DNA of 64,000 nucleotides from Afipia sp. OHSU_II-C1 (GTDB taxonomy: Bacteria; Pseudomonadota; Alphaproteobacteria; Rhizobiales; Xanthobacteraceae): positions 186,001-250,000 of the forward strand of contig NZ_APJI01000004.1 in the NCBI RefSeq assembly GCF_000497575.1, given 5' to 3'. Below are positions 56,006 through 63,744 of this stretch, piece after piece; position 1 is the first letter of the stretch; the number at the start of each line of letters is the position of its first letter. Under the pieces are notes generated by a model. That model searched no databases, had not been told where the DNA came from, and worked only from the letters and a program-made list of their open reading frames with translations. The position numbers and the translations under genes are program-made.

Positions 56006-56650
56006 ATGGATATGTCAGGACTCGTTTCCGGCGCCGGCGGCTTTATCGCGTCTGCGTTCGTGGTAGCCGGGTACACCATGCGAACGATGATTCCGCTTCG
56101 CATCTTCGGGATCATCACCAACGTCCTCCTGATCGGCTTTTCGGTCGTTCACCATCACTACCCGGTGATGGTGCTTCACATGATCCTGCTGCCGCTGAAC
56201 GTGTACCGGCTCCGCGAAATGCTGCTGCTGGTCCGCGAAGTGAAGAAATCCGTCAACAGCGATCTGTCCATGGCCTGGTTGAAGCCGTTCATGACCGAGC
56301 GCAAATGCAAGAGCGGCGAAATCCTGTTCTACAAGCACGAGAAAGCCGAGGAGATGTTCTACATCGTCAGCGGGCGCTTCCGGCTTGTCGAGTCCGGGAT
56401 CGAACTGCCGAACGGCGCCATCGTCGGCGAACTCGGTATGCTGTCGCCCTCGAATAAACGAACTCAAACGCTGGAGTGCCTTGAGGGCGGGATCGTGCTG
56501 AGTGTGACCTATCAAAAGGTGGAGGAGCTTTACGTCCAGAACCCGGCTTTCGGATTCTACTTCCTGCGGCTGGTCAGCGCGCGGCTCTTCCAGAATCTTG
56601 GGAGGCTGGAAGCGCAGCTTGCCGAAACAGGTGCGCAGGCGACGTCGTGA
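56006..56650 (+). CDS. Membrane-anchored cyclic-nucleotide-binding protein
   Basis: A 214-residue protein with two or three N-terminal hydrophobic helices (about residues 5-70), a short helical linker, then a cyclic-nucleotide-binding domain with GEILFYKHEKAEEMFYIVSG and a phosphate-binding cassette reading GELGMLSPSNKRTQT, which retains the key Glu and Arg. No DNA-binding helix-turn-helix follows, so it is a receptor at the membrane and not a Crp-type regulator. ATG 56006 is chosen over TTG 55997. The stop overlaps the next start (ATGA). Confidence 0.82.
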   Translation: MDMSGLVSGAGGFIASAFVVAGYTMRTMIPLRIFGIITNVLLIGFSVVHHHYPVMVLHMILLPLNVYRLREMLLLVREVKKSVNSDLSMAWLKPFMTERKCKSGEILFYKHEKAEEMFYIVSGRFRLVESGIELPNGAIVGELGMLSPSNKRTQTLECLEGGIVLSVTYQKVEELYVQNPAFGFYFLRLVSARLFQNLGRLEAQLAETGAQATS

Positions 56651-57552
56651 AGATTCGGGTCAAAGTCCCGCCATCGCCGTTCCGGTTGTTGAAGGAGCGG
56701 TATTTTGGCGAAGAAACGCGAAATCCGCGTGTCGCGCGGGCCGCGCTGGCGCGGCTGTCGGCGCAACTGCCAGCGGATGTTGTCCCGATCGTCAGCGAAG
56801 CGGTTCATTCGCTGATCGACTATCAGGACCCGGACTATGCGCTGGCCTATCTCGAGCGGATCGAACGCTATGTCGGTCCTGCGGCCCACCATGTGCCCGA
56901 CCTTGCAGAACTCGCGCAGTTGCTGTCCGATCGCATGCATTTCGAGGACCCTATCCGCATCGCACAGCTGAAGCTGGCCGAGGCGGGAGGTGCGAGCGCC
57001 GGGCCAAACCCGCGCTCGATCGACCGGGTTGAGAAGTTTCGCTGGGACGAGGTGATCCCGCTGCTGCCGCCCAAGGCAGCAGCGCCGGCTCTCGATCTGT
57101 TCCAGCGCCTGCGCCTGGCGAAGCTGGCGCGCAGGAGTGTGACATTGCGTTTCAGTTCGCGGACACGCTTTAAGCTTCAACGGTTGAAATGGCTGGCTGC
57201 CGCGCGGATTACGCGTCCATTCTCCCAGCGCTTTAAGCTGGAACGCGTGTGGGTCGAGCGGTGGCTTCACATGGTTGATCGCAGCCTGGTGAAGCAGCCG
57301 GAAGCGACCGTTGCGGTCGTGCGAACGGCCAATCTCATCAAGGGACATGGCGATGCCTACCAGAACGGACTGGCCGAGTGGAACATCATCATCGACCGTC
57401 TGGTCAAACCGACATGCGACGGAGATCTCCTGCTGCCGAGGCTCGGGGAAGCCATTCAGGAGGCCCGCGATGCAGCCATCGGCGAACAGGGGCAAAGCCG
57501 GTTGGTGCATGCTGTCGAGCAGCTAAGGACGCGGGCCTTGGCCCACGGGTGA
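56647..57552 (+). CDS. Orphan DUF6537-like protein
   Basis: A 301-residue soluble, Arg-rich protein. The run LIDYQDPDYALAYLERIERY resembles the C-terminal DUF6537 segment of indolepyruvate ferredoxin oxidoreductases. The rest (KFRWDEVIPLLPP and the later RLKWLAAARITRPFSQRFKLERVWVERWL) also fits it loosely. The TPP-binding and oxidoreductase gamma domains of those enzymes are absent, so it cannot carry out that reaction alone. It is translationally coupled to the cyclic-nucleotide-binding gene and may be an effector of it. The family call is from memory and should be checked. Confidence 0.6.
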   Translation: MKIRVKVPPSPFRLLKERYFGEETRNPRVARAALARLSAQLPADVVPIVSEAVHSLIDYQDPDYALAYLERIERYVGPAAHHVPDLAELAQLLSDRMHFEDPIRIAQLKLAEAGGASAGPNPRSIDRVEKFRWDEVIPLLPPKAAAPALDLFQRLRLAKLARRSVTLRFSSRTRFKLQRLKWLAAARITRPFSQRFKLERVWVERWLHMVDRSLVKQPEATVAVVRTANLIKGHGDAYQNGLAEWNIIIDRLVKPTCDGDLLLPRLGEAIQEARDAAIGEQGQSRLVHAVEQLRTRALAHG

Positions 57553-57714
57553 CCCCGCAACGTGTTGTGCATGGCGCTCGTTGCCGGCGCGCCTGGCTGA
57601 GGAGCCGCGGACGCCCCAATGGCCTACCGCCGAAAACTACATTAGAGTTACGCCGGACATGCGATAACCGGCATCATTTTCGCCGCAGCACGCATGCGCA
57701 ATAGGGGTCAATCG

Positions 57715-58212
57715 ATGAAGACGTTTCGTGGATTTTTTCTTGGGCTCGTGCCGGTTCTGGCGCTGACGGCATTCAATGGCATTTCCGATGCGAGAGCGGC
57801 CGACGACATCAAGCTGAGCAGCAATCAGCGCATCTCCTGCGGCCGCGGACTGAATGCTGGCAAACTTCAAAACATTTCGTGCAAGTCATACGCCTACATT
57901 TTTAATACAAAGACATCCGAGTTCTATCGCTGCCAGGTGAGCGTTGGCGTCACCCGTGACAACAAGGAAGTTCTCAAGGTCGATACCGATGGCGACTGCA
58001 AATTGAAGGCGCGCATCTTCCCCAGCGATTCCAGCTACCAGTTCGATGCGACTGAAACCGAGCCGCCGAACACAAACTCGTTCTTTGGATCGGGCGGGAC
58101 GGCGATCTGGGTCAGCGACAGCACCAAGCTCAGTGCCAAAGGCTGCATTCTGCTCAGCGTAGGCGTCGGGCCGGATGTCATGAAATGCGTGGACATGACG
58201 TTCGGTAAATAA
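57715..58212 (+). CDS. Exported hypothetical protein
   Basis: A 165-residue secreted protein with a clear signal peptide (FFLGLVPVLALTAFNGISDARA) and a mature part with five Cys (two pairs likely disulfide-bonded). No family recognised. AGGGG lies seven bases before ATG 57715. It is separated by 162 bp from the gene upstream, so it is probably independent of the cyclic-nucleotide set. Confidence 0.65.
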   Translation: MKTFRGFFLGLVPVLALTAFNGISDARAADDIKLSSNQRISCGRGLNAGKLQNISCKSYAYIFNTKTSEFYRCQVSVGVTRDNKEVLKVDTDGDCKLKARIFPSDSSYQFDATETEPPNTNSFFGSGGTAIWVSDSTKLSAKGCILLSVGVGPDVMKCVDMTFGK

Positions 58213-58263
58213 TGTTGCCGGAGCCGGAAGCATCGTCAGCCGGCCACGGCTCGAATCTGAAAC

Positions 58264-58422
58264 CTAATTTTTGAGAAAGATCGCCAGAGCGATCAGCCCA
58301 ACAACGACGACGATGCCAATCGCCCATGTCGAGAGCCGGATATCACTCTTCAACTCGCGTTTGGCTTCGTTTTCGGCGATTTTCAGGTTGCGCTTTCGGT
58401 TGTCCTGGTCCGGATCGCTCAC
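58264..58422 (-). CDS. 52-residue tail-anchored-like membrane protein
   Basis: A GTG-started short frame: charged N-terminal half (DPDQDNRKRNLKIAENEAKR) and one C-terminal hydrophobic helix (STWAIGIVVVVGLIALAIFL) ending in KN. AGGAG five bases before the GTG supports it. It is antisense to nothing and fills the gap between two plus-strand genes. No family recognised. Confidence 0.6.
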   Translation of the reverse strand: MSDPDQDNRKRNLKIAENEAKRELKSDIRLSTWAIGIVVVVGLIALAIFLKN

Positions 58423-58642
58423 GGCTTCTCCTGATCTTGGCTAGGCGCTGAGGCACAGTCCGGTTCCTGACCGGTAGACCCTGCGAACAGTCTATCCGGC
58501 AGAGCGAGAAATCTGCAAAGAACAAAACGAATGTGCGGCGCTCATAGCGTTCTCGCTGAACTGTGATCGCACGAACCCGCCACCGGCTTGAGCCAGAAGC
58601 CCCGATGGTGTCTCATGCGGCCGAAAACGAATCGAGGACGAA

Positions 58643-58915
58643 ATGCGTTACCTTCAACTCGCCCTTTTTGCGCTTACCGGATACGGCCTTCTCGGTCAGG
58701 CTTCGGCCCAGGCGATCGATTATCCGTACTGCATGACCTATGTTCAGGGATGGAGTGGCACGATCGAGCAATGCGATTACTCCACGATGGCCCAGTGTCA
58801 GGCGAGCACTGGCGGCCTGAACGGGACATGCGCTCCCAACTGGCGCCTGGCTCAGCGCCGCGGCGCCTATCCCGATGAGGCGGCGCCCGCGGCCGGCAAA
58901 CGTAGCCGTCGCTGA
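58643..58915 (+). CDS. DUF3551-like small exported protein
   Basis: A 90-residue protein with a signal peptide (LQLALFALTGYGLLGQASA), mature N-terminus QAIDYPYCMTYVQGWSGTIEQC and four cysteines, with the QCQASTGGLNGTCAPN stretch typical of DUF3551, a family that is abundant in Bradyrhizobium and of unknown function. GAGG lies six bases before the ATG. Confidence 0.85.
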   Translation: MRYLQLALFALTGYGLLGQASAQAIDYPYCMTYVQGWSGTIEQCDYSTMAQCQASTGGLNGTCAPNWRLAQRRGAYPDEAAPAAGKRSRR

Positions 58916-58949
58916 TTGTATTTCGGGTTTACCGAGTACATCTCGGGGA

Positions 58950-59033
58950 TGGCGGAGAGGGGAAGGATTCGAACCTCCGACACGGTTTACCGTGTACCGC
59001 ATGCGGTGCCTTAAGCCACTCAGCCACCTCTCC
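58950..59033 (-). pseudogene. tRNA-Ser-like gene lacking the anticodon loop
   Basis: The minus strand reads GGAGAGGTGGCTGAGTGG at the 5' end and closes with CCTCTCCG plus CCA, so the acceptor stem (GGAGAGG/CCTCTCC), D arm, long variable arm (ACACGG/CCGTGT) and TTCGAAT T-loop of a class II tRNA-Ser are recognisable. The anticodon arm is CCGCA directly followed by TGCGG: the seven-base loop with the anticodon is missing. The T-stem 3' side also has one extra C. It cannot decode any codon and is best read as a pseudogene. Confidence 0.75.
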
Positions 59034-59067
59034 ATTGTTCGTCAGCAACCGGCGCGAGGCGCGCACA

Positions 59068-59334
59068 TCAGGTGCGGCCTTTGAACTCCACGCCGATAAT
59101 CGTGTCCTTGCGCCAGATGAGCCGGCAATGCGTCACTTTTCGCACGTCGCCGGTCAACGCCAGGCTGAGGTTGTTTCCGATCGGTCCGGTATCGATGAGT
59201 TCGATGCGCGCGCCGCCCGACGACAGATCCAGGACCGTGCAATTGCGCTTCGCAAAGCCGCCGTCGAGCAGCATCCAGGCGTCGTGACGCGTGGTGTGTC
59301 GGGGTTTGCGGGAATCTTTTCTGAAAACAGCCAT
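59068..59334 (-). CDS. PilZ-domain protein (c-di-GMP-binding type)
   Basis: An 88-residue single-domain PilZ protein. The N-terminal Arg-rich stretch (RKPRHTTRH) and the DLSSGGARIEL motif are the two parts of the c-di-GMP site, though the first deviates from RxxxR spacing. The frame continues far upstream; ATG 59334 has GGAG nine bases before it and gives a family-sized protein. It may alter motility or polysaccharide synthesis; no neighbour tells which. Confidence 0.75.
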   Translation of the reverse strand: MAVFRKDSRKPRHTTRHDAWMLLDGGFAKRNCTVLDLSSGGARIELIDTGPIGNNLSLALTGDVRKVTHCRLIWRKDTIIGVEFKGRT

Positions 59335-59551
59335 CGGCCTCGCTCCATGATCGAAGCGTATTCTTAGCGGCCGAAAGTTTCGGAAAATTTGAATCAAAGC
59401 GCGAATGCCGGGAGGGAGTTTTAATCTTCGGTTAACCAAATAGTCCCGGCGTTGAGCTTCGGAAAACGATAGGCTGCCGGGCAATTTTACGGACCGTCCG
59501 GGCATGGAACCCGCATGACGCCCGGCGCGTTGGTTGGCTGGAGGAGCCCCG

Positions 59552-59851
59552 GTGACCGGCAATCATATTGGCGGCACGACCAAGGCTGAGAGACACGAGC
59601 GGTCACGCGTTGTCCGCGGCGTGGCATCGTTTATGGCTATTGGTGTCGGTCTGCTGGTTCTGGTTTTCCTTGCATTGCAATCGCTAGGACCCAAACCGGC
59701 GCAGCCTGAAGTGTCTCTCGCATGTGCAACAAAACTCTACAGCCCCTATGATCCCAAGAACCTTGAGCAATGCACGGCGGTTTGCCTGGCCTGTAGTGCG
59801 GGTGTGAAGACTACATGCTCCACGTCATGCACCCTCAAGGGAGCACGGTAA
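59552..59851 (+). CDS. Small membrane protein with cysteine-rich tail
   Basis: A 99-residue protein with a basic N-terminus, one hydrophobic helix (about 30-50, FMAIGVGLLVLVFLALQ) and a C-terminal domain with six cysteines (LACATKL, QCTAVCLACSAG, TTCSTSCT), suggesting disulfides outside the membrane or a metal site. GGAGGAG five bases before GTG 59552 decides the start. No family recognised. Confidence 0.6.
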   Translation: MTGNHIGGTTKAERHERSRVVRGVASFMAIGVGLLVLVFLALQSLGPKPAQPEVSLACATKLYSPYDPKNLEQCTAVCLACSAGVKTTCSTSCTLKGAR

Positions 59852-60101
59852 GCGGCCGATTGCGCATCGGTTCAGGATGGGACGGGCAGTACGAAAACGG
59901 TCGCGCCGGGATCGTGTTTTTCCTTTGAATTCCGTTCGCACGGACAGGTCGATCAGTCGTTATCGAGAACACGCGGCCCCGCGAGGCTGGAGGAGCCGAG
60001 CCGGTACCTAAAGCTTGCGCGGTTTCTTTTCTCGTTTTCTTATGAGCCAACTGCCCGCAACAAATCTGAGTGCGTGGAAGCCGGGCAGGGCGAGGGACCG
60101 A

Positions 60102-60515
60102 ATGAAGCGATACATCATCTTTGCAGCCATAGGGCCGCTGGTAGCGGGCTTTTTCCTTCTCGTTCTTGGAACGCCCGAAGGCTACTGGGATGGGGACGAT
60201 GTCGTGAAGAAACTGTTCAAGGTCCTGCTGATGACCATTCCCTACAACTACCTGTTCGGGATCATCCCGGCGCTGATGATCGGTGCCGTCGACGACATTC
60301 TCTTCCACGTCCGGAGAATCAGTCCGGTCCTTCGGATGCTTCTGACCGGCATCGTCGCATTTTGCGCAACGGCAGTTCTCTATGGCACGCTCGGGAGCGA
60401 GACGGGCCTCAAGCATTATCTGCTCTACGGACTGGTCGGTTTTATTCCGGCGACAATTTCGTCCTGGCTGGCGCACAGGTTCGACAAGCAACCCGGAGTG
60501 CCGCTGCCGGCGTGA
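60102..60515 (+). CDS. Four-helix membrane protein (hypothetical)
   Basis: A 137-residue protein with four hydrophobic helices: YIIFAAIGPLVAGFFLLVLG, TIPYNYLFGIIPALMIGAV, MLLTGIVAFCATAVLYG and LLYGLVGFIPATISSWL. It resembles the unnamed DUF5413-like family of Bradyrhizobium relatives. GAGGG precedes ATG 60102. The 59852-60101 gap upstream holds no supported gene. Confidence 0.65.
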   Translation: MKRYIIFAAIGPLVAGFFLLVLGTPEGYWDGDDVVKKLFKVLLMTIPYNYLFGIIPALMIGAVDDILFHVRRISPVLRMLLTGIVAFCATAVLYGTLGSETGLKHYLLYGLVGFIPATISSWLAHRFDKQPGVPLPA

Positions 60516-60677
60516 TACCTGCGGCGCGGGCCCGGCATTCCATTCGAAGTCTGGCGGAAGGGGTGAGCTTCTCACTTATATTTTCTTTTCTTGTCAGAGC
60601 GTTTCATAGGCCAACAAAACAAAGGCTTTCCCGCGCACTAGGCTTGTCAGGATTCCCCAAATCGCCTCCTACTATTT

Positions 60678-60696
60678 CGTGAAATTTCACGCGATT
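60678..60696. promoter_or_regulatory. Palindromic site upstream of the integrase gene
   Basis: CGTGAAATTTCACG (60678-60691) is a perfect 14-bp palindrome; AATCGC (60660-60665) and GCGATT (60691-60696) form an outer inverted pair. It lies 30 bp before the integrase ATG and may be an operator or a recombinase arm site. No attachment core could be proven because the other end of the element is outside the window. Confidence 0.45.
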
Positions 60697-60720
60697 GGTA
60701 GGGACAGTGGTGGGGATACA

Positions 60721-61992
60721 ATGGCGCGAACACTGAACAAACTTCCAAGCAATGTGCTGACCCAAAAGCTGCCACCCGGCCGTCATGCTGACGGAGGCAA
60801 TCTGTACCTCACGGTGAGCCCGGCCGGTGCGCGTAGCTGGGTATTTCTGTACCGCGGTCCACGTAGCCGGAAGATCGAGATGGGACTCGGTCCGGCCCGC
60901 GACGTGCCGCTCAGCATGGCCCGTGAAAAGGCCACTGCGGCCCGCCGGCTACTCGCGGAGGGCCGGAGTCCCCTCGAGGCCAAACGAGCCGAGCAGGCCG
61001 TCCCAACCTTCGGAGACGCCGCCGATGAACTGATCGAGACCATGAAGCCGAGCTGGAAAAATCCAAAGCATCGCGCCCAATGGGAAATGACGATGCTGGT
61101 CTACGCCGCGTCGGTCCGAGAAACCCGGGTCGACCAGGTGCAGACTGCCGACGTCCTGCGGATCCTGCGCCCGCTCTGGCAGACGAAGCCAGAGACCGCT
61201 TCCCGGGTGAGGGGTAGGATTGAACGCGTCCTAGACTCGGCACGCGCCCAAGGCCACCGCAGCGGCGAGAATCCGGCTCGCTGGAAAGGCCATCTCGATC
61301 AAATCTTGCCCAAGCGGGCTAAGCTTACCCGCGGCCACCATGCGGCCATGCCTTACAGCCAGGTTCCAGAGTTTGTCGCAAGGCTCAGATCTGTCCCGAC
61401 AATTTCTAACTTGGCTCTGGAGTTCACGATCCTATGCGCCGCCCGTTCCGGGGAGGCCCGTGGGGCGCTCTGGACTGAAATCGACCGGCCAGGCGGCCTC
61501 TGGATTGTCCCGCCGGCAAGAATGAAGGAGGGGCGCGAGCACCGGGTGCCTCTGACCCAGCGCGCACTCGAGATTTTAGATCTCGTCGCCCGGCTCGCCG
61601 GGAAACGGCAGTGTGAGCTGATCTTCCCGGGCCTGAAGAAGCAGGCTTTGGCGGACTCCTCGCTGGCCAAGCCGATGTTTACATTGGGCGCCAGCGAATA
61701 CACGCCGCATGGCTTCCGAAGCAGTTTCCGGGACTGGGCCGGCGACACGACAGACTTCGCCCGAGAAGTCGCCGAAGCTGCGTTGAGCCATCTGGTGGGT
61801 GATGACAGCGAGCGGGCCTATCGCCGAGGCGATGCCTTAGAAAAGCGACGCGGACTCATGATCGCGTGGGAGCAGTTTCTTCGCGAACCTAACGAAACCC
61901 TGTCGAAAGTCCGGCATGGCATAGATTTACGATTTCCGTTAGGAACCCCTAAACGTTCTCTTGACGTCAGGGAGTTTCAAGCCGACTCTTAA
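60721..61992 (+). CDS. Tyrosine recombinase / P4-type integrase
   Basis: A 423-residue site-specific recombinase with the N-terminal DUF4102-like arm-binding domain (LTQKLPPGRHADGGNLYLTVSPAGARSW), a SAM-like core-binding domain and the catalytic domain with Arg in CAARSGEARG, HGFRSSFRDWAG (H-x2-R), SHLVGDDSERAYRRG (His and nucleophile Tyr). It is typical of integrative islands. It marks the left boundary of the element that fills the rest of the window. GTGGGGATACA before ATG 60721 provides a modest ribosome site. Confidence 0.93.
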   Translation: MARTLNKLPSNVLTQKLPPGRHADGGNLYLTVSPAGARSWVFLYRGPRSRKIEMGLGPARDVPLSMAREKATAARRLLAEGRSPLEAKRAEQAVPTFGDAADELIETMKPSWKNPKHRAQWEMTMLVYAASVRETRVDQVQTADVLRILRPLWQTKPETASRVRGRIERVLDSARAQGHRSGENPARWKGHLDQILPKRAKLTRGHHAAMPYSQVPEFVARLRSVPTISNLALEFTILCAARSGEARGALWTEIDRPGGLWIVPPARMKEGREHRVPLTQRALEILDLVARLAGKRQCELIFPGLKKQALADSSLAKPMFTLGASEYTPHGFRSSFRDWAGDTTDFAREVAEAALSHLVGDDSERAYRRGDALEKRRGLMIAWEQFLREPNETLSKVRHGIDLRFPLGTPKRSLDVREFQADS

Positions 61993-62058
61993 TTGACCCT
62001 AAGAGTCAATCAGCTTTCCCTAAACGAACGGGCGAGACCACTCAGAGCAAGGCGATTT

Positions 62059-62070
62059 CGGCTTAAGCCG
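62059..62070. terminator. 12-bp palindrome after the integrase gene
   Basis: CGGCTTAAGCCG is perfectly palindromic, followed after nine bases by a short T run. It is a possible weak terminator for the integrase gene or a protein site. Confidence 0.3.
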
Positions 62071-62086
62071 GAATCCGTTTTGCAAA

Positions 62087-62123
62087 GGTGATCACCATCG
62101 ATCACCTATTTGAGAGGGTGATC
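62087..62123 (+). promoter_or_regulatory. Three GGTGATC half-sites before the alpA-like gene
   Basis: GGTGATC occurs at 62087-62093 and 62117-62123 on the plus strand and as its complement at 62100-62106. The last copy ends one base before the start codon at 62125 and covers the ribosome-site region. This is the layout of an autoregulatory operator or an excisionase site. Confidence 0.55.
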
Positions 62124-62124
62124 G

Positions 62125-62346
62125 ATGTCCGACATCAAGCAAGCTGAATCTCCATTCCTGCTTCCCGAAGAAGTAGACGCGATTTCGCGGTTGTCCGGTA
62201 TCACGCGCTGGCGTCGTGAGAAATTAGGACTGTTTCCAAAGCGATTGAAACTATCAGCGCGCAAGATTGCCTACGACCGCGCCGCTGTCTTGGAATGGTC
62301 CAAGGATCCGGAGGGATGGGCCGCACGCAATAGCGGAGCAGCGTGA
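62125..62346 (+). CDS. AlpA-like regulator / excisionase
   Basis: A 73-residue protein with a winged-helix-type pattern: LLPEEVDAISRLSGITRWRREKLGLFPKRLKLSARKIAYDRAAVLEW. Such AlpA/MerR-like proteins control integrase expression or direct excision. It follows the integrase gene by 132 bp. GAGAGG is eight bases before the ATG. The stop overlaps the next start. Confidence 0.8.
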   Translation: MSDIKQAESPFLLPEEVDAISRLSGITRWRREKLGLFPKRLKLSARKIAYDRAAVLEWSKDPEGWAARNSGAA

Positions 62347-62594
62347 TGGCAACTGTCATTCCATTCCCCGTGTTCCGGAGGCAAGCCTTTATCGACCGAC
62401 AGGCGCAACGCGCCGCTCAGTTGAACAGCGACGCCGGCGAAAGGTACATCGCTCATCAAATCGAAGTGCAAGCTGCTGCGATGCGTCGAAAAGGCATCGG
62501 AGAAGATTTAATCACTCGCGAATCTAAGTGTCTGGAGGGGGCTATCAGAGCCTCGCTCTGGCGTTTGGTCATCACGCCAGGCGGTGCTGCATGA
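62346..62594 (+). CDS. DUF6074-like small mobile-element protein
   Basis: An 82-residue protein that begins MATVIPFPVFRRQAFIDRQAQRAA, a beginning I associate with DUF6074 proteins of rhizobial prophages and islands; function unknown. GGAG eight bases before ATG 62346 fits. GTG 62343 is an alternative. The stop overlaps the next start (ATGA). Confidence 0.65.
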   Translation: MATVIPFPVFRRQAFIDRQAQRAAQLNSDAGERYIAHQIEVQAAAMRRKGIGEDLITRESKCLEGAIRASLWRLVITPGGAA

Positions 62595-63154
62595 CCGTCG
62601 ATTTCAAGCGCGATAATCGAGGGCGCGCTACCGGTGCTATCGCAGGAAAACGGATGCGCCGCGCCTTGGGTCTACCACAAGGCGTGGGATTCTGCGTCCC
62701 AGTCCCACGTGACCTTCTAATCAGCCCCGCTTGGCTCGCAATGTCCGATCAATGCAGAAAGCTTATAGATGGCCTCATGGCGGAGCACGCTGATCATGGT
62801 GGACTGGAAAATGGAAACCTAAAAGCTCCTTACGACATGCTCCAATCCCGTGGGATGCGCCGCGGAAAGATACTGGACGCCATCATCGAGGCTGAAGCGC
62901 TCGGGATCGTGGATCCGACGCGCGGTGTACGCTCGTACGGATCACGCAAAGCTCCCTCGAAGTACCGACTGACATGGCTCGGAACCCCGGACGGCATGAC
63001 GCCCACAAACGAGTGGAAGGCAATCAAAACAGAGGAGGAGGCGCGGATTCGGATTTCTAATGCAGTCGAGCGATTGCGGAGGGAACGAGCGGACAAGGCA
63101 GCTGTTCGTGCTGAACACCTCGCCCGTCGTGCCGCCGATCGGAGGGCGGCATGA
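62591..63154 (+). CDS. Prophage/island protein with helix-rich DNA-binding features
   Basis: A 187-residue protein. Its LPQGVGFCVPVPRDLLISPAWLAMSDQCRKLIDGLMAEHADHGG region and a later KAPSKYRLTWLG segment resemble winged-helix proteins annotated as replication or helix-turn-helix proteins in alphaproteobacterial prophages. The last 35 residues are a charged helix. ATG 62591 is coupled to the previous stop. The function is not certain. Confidence 0.55.
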   Translation: MTVDFKRDNRGRATGAIAGKRMRRALGLPQGVGFCVPVPRDLLISPAWLAMSDQCRKLIDGLMAEHADHGGLENGNLKAPYDMLQSRGMRRGKILDAIIEAEALGIVDPTRGVRSYGSRKAPSKYRLTWLGTPDGMTPTNEWKAIKTEEEARIRISNAVERLRRERADKAAVRAEHLARRAADRRAA

Positions 63155-63744
63155 AGGAATTTTCCCAGTGTCGTTTTGCGCAATTTCCAGTGACGGTTTT
63201 GGAACTTCTTGGTTACAAAAGGGGAACTAGGAGAACCGCAGAAAAGCAGCAAGAACTGCCATTCTTGCCAAGTTACACATGCTGTAACTGCCTATTATAT
63301 CTTCCCTGTAGAGGGACATCCTGCGGATCAGCCAATGAGTCGGTTCGACTCATCTCACTCTGGTCGCGATACCCAGTCTGGCCCACTTCCCAACGTCGAT
63401 TTTGTCGGCCGAGCGTTCGTTGGATCATTTTCGGCTGTTCGCTCAACCCGCAAAAGGATTGGGTTGAAACCGTAGCAAGCAATTTCAATCGCTTAGGTAA
63501 AATTACGGGGTCTGCCGGCACAGAGCCGACAAGGTCCGCGCACGGTCCGGCTGCGCGGAAAGGCCTGCAGCGCAATGAGATCGCACATCACGCGCGTAGC
63601 GATCGACACAGTTCGAGCACGGCGCGGCACAGTGACCCCCGGGGGGCCATCGTTTCCGAAAGACCGAAGGGGTTCACACCGCTTGGGTCCGCATTCGCAC
63701 ATTTTTTTTGGGGCGGCCGAAAATTTTGGCCGAAAATCGCAAAA
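63155..63744. other. 590-bp region without a supported gene
   Basis: Open frames exist here (for example from ATG 63151, coupled to the previous stop, and from TTG 63209), but their translations are low in recognisable structure, with uneven composition and no ribosome site of note. The 63209 frame has a CHSC-like pair of cysteines. Local base composition is more A/T-rich near 63180-63320. I treat it as non-coding or decayed element DNA. Confidence 0.4.

Noticed and set aside
56006-56650. Crp/Fnr transcription factor
   Set aside because: The cyclic-nucleotide domain is at the C-terminal end and no helix-turn-helix follows; the N-terminus is in the membrane.
43049-57552. Full Lap system (LapD/LapG/LapA) as in Pseudomonas
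   Set aside because: No protein with HAMP, degenerate GGDEF and EAL domains like LapD is encoded here; the GGDEF-like gene at 11744 is far away and has a different layout.
63335-63375. tRNA-like T-arm (GGTTCGACTC) that could be an att remnant
   Set aside because: The flanking bases do not pair as a T-stem and no acceptor partner exists in the window.
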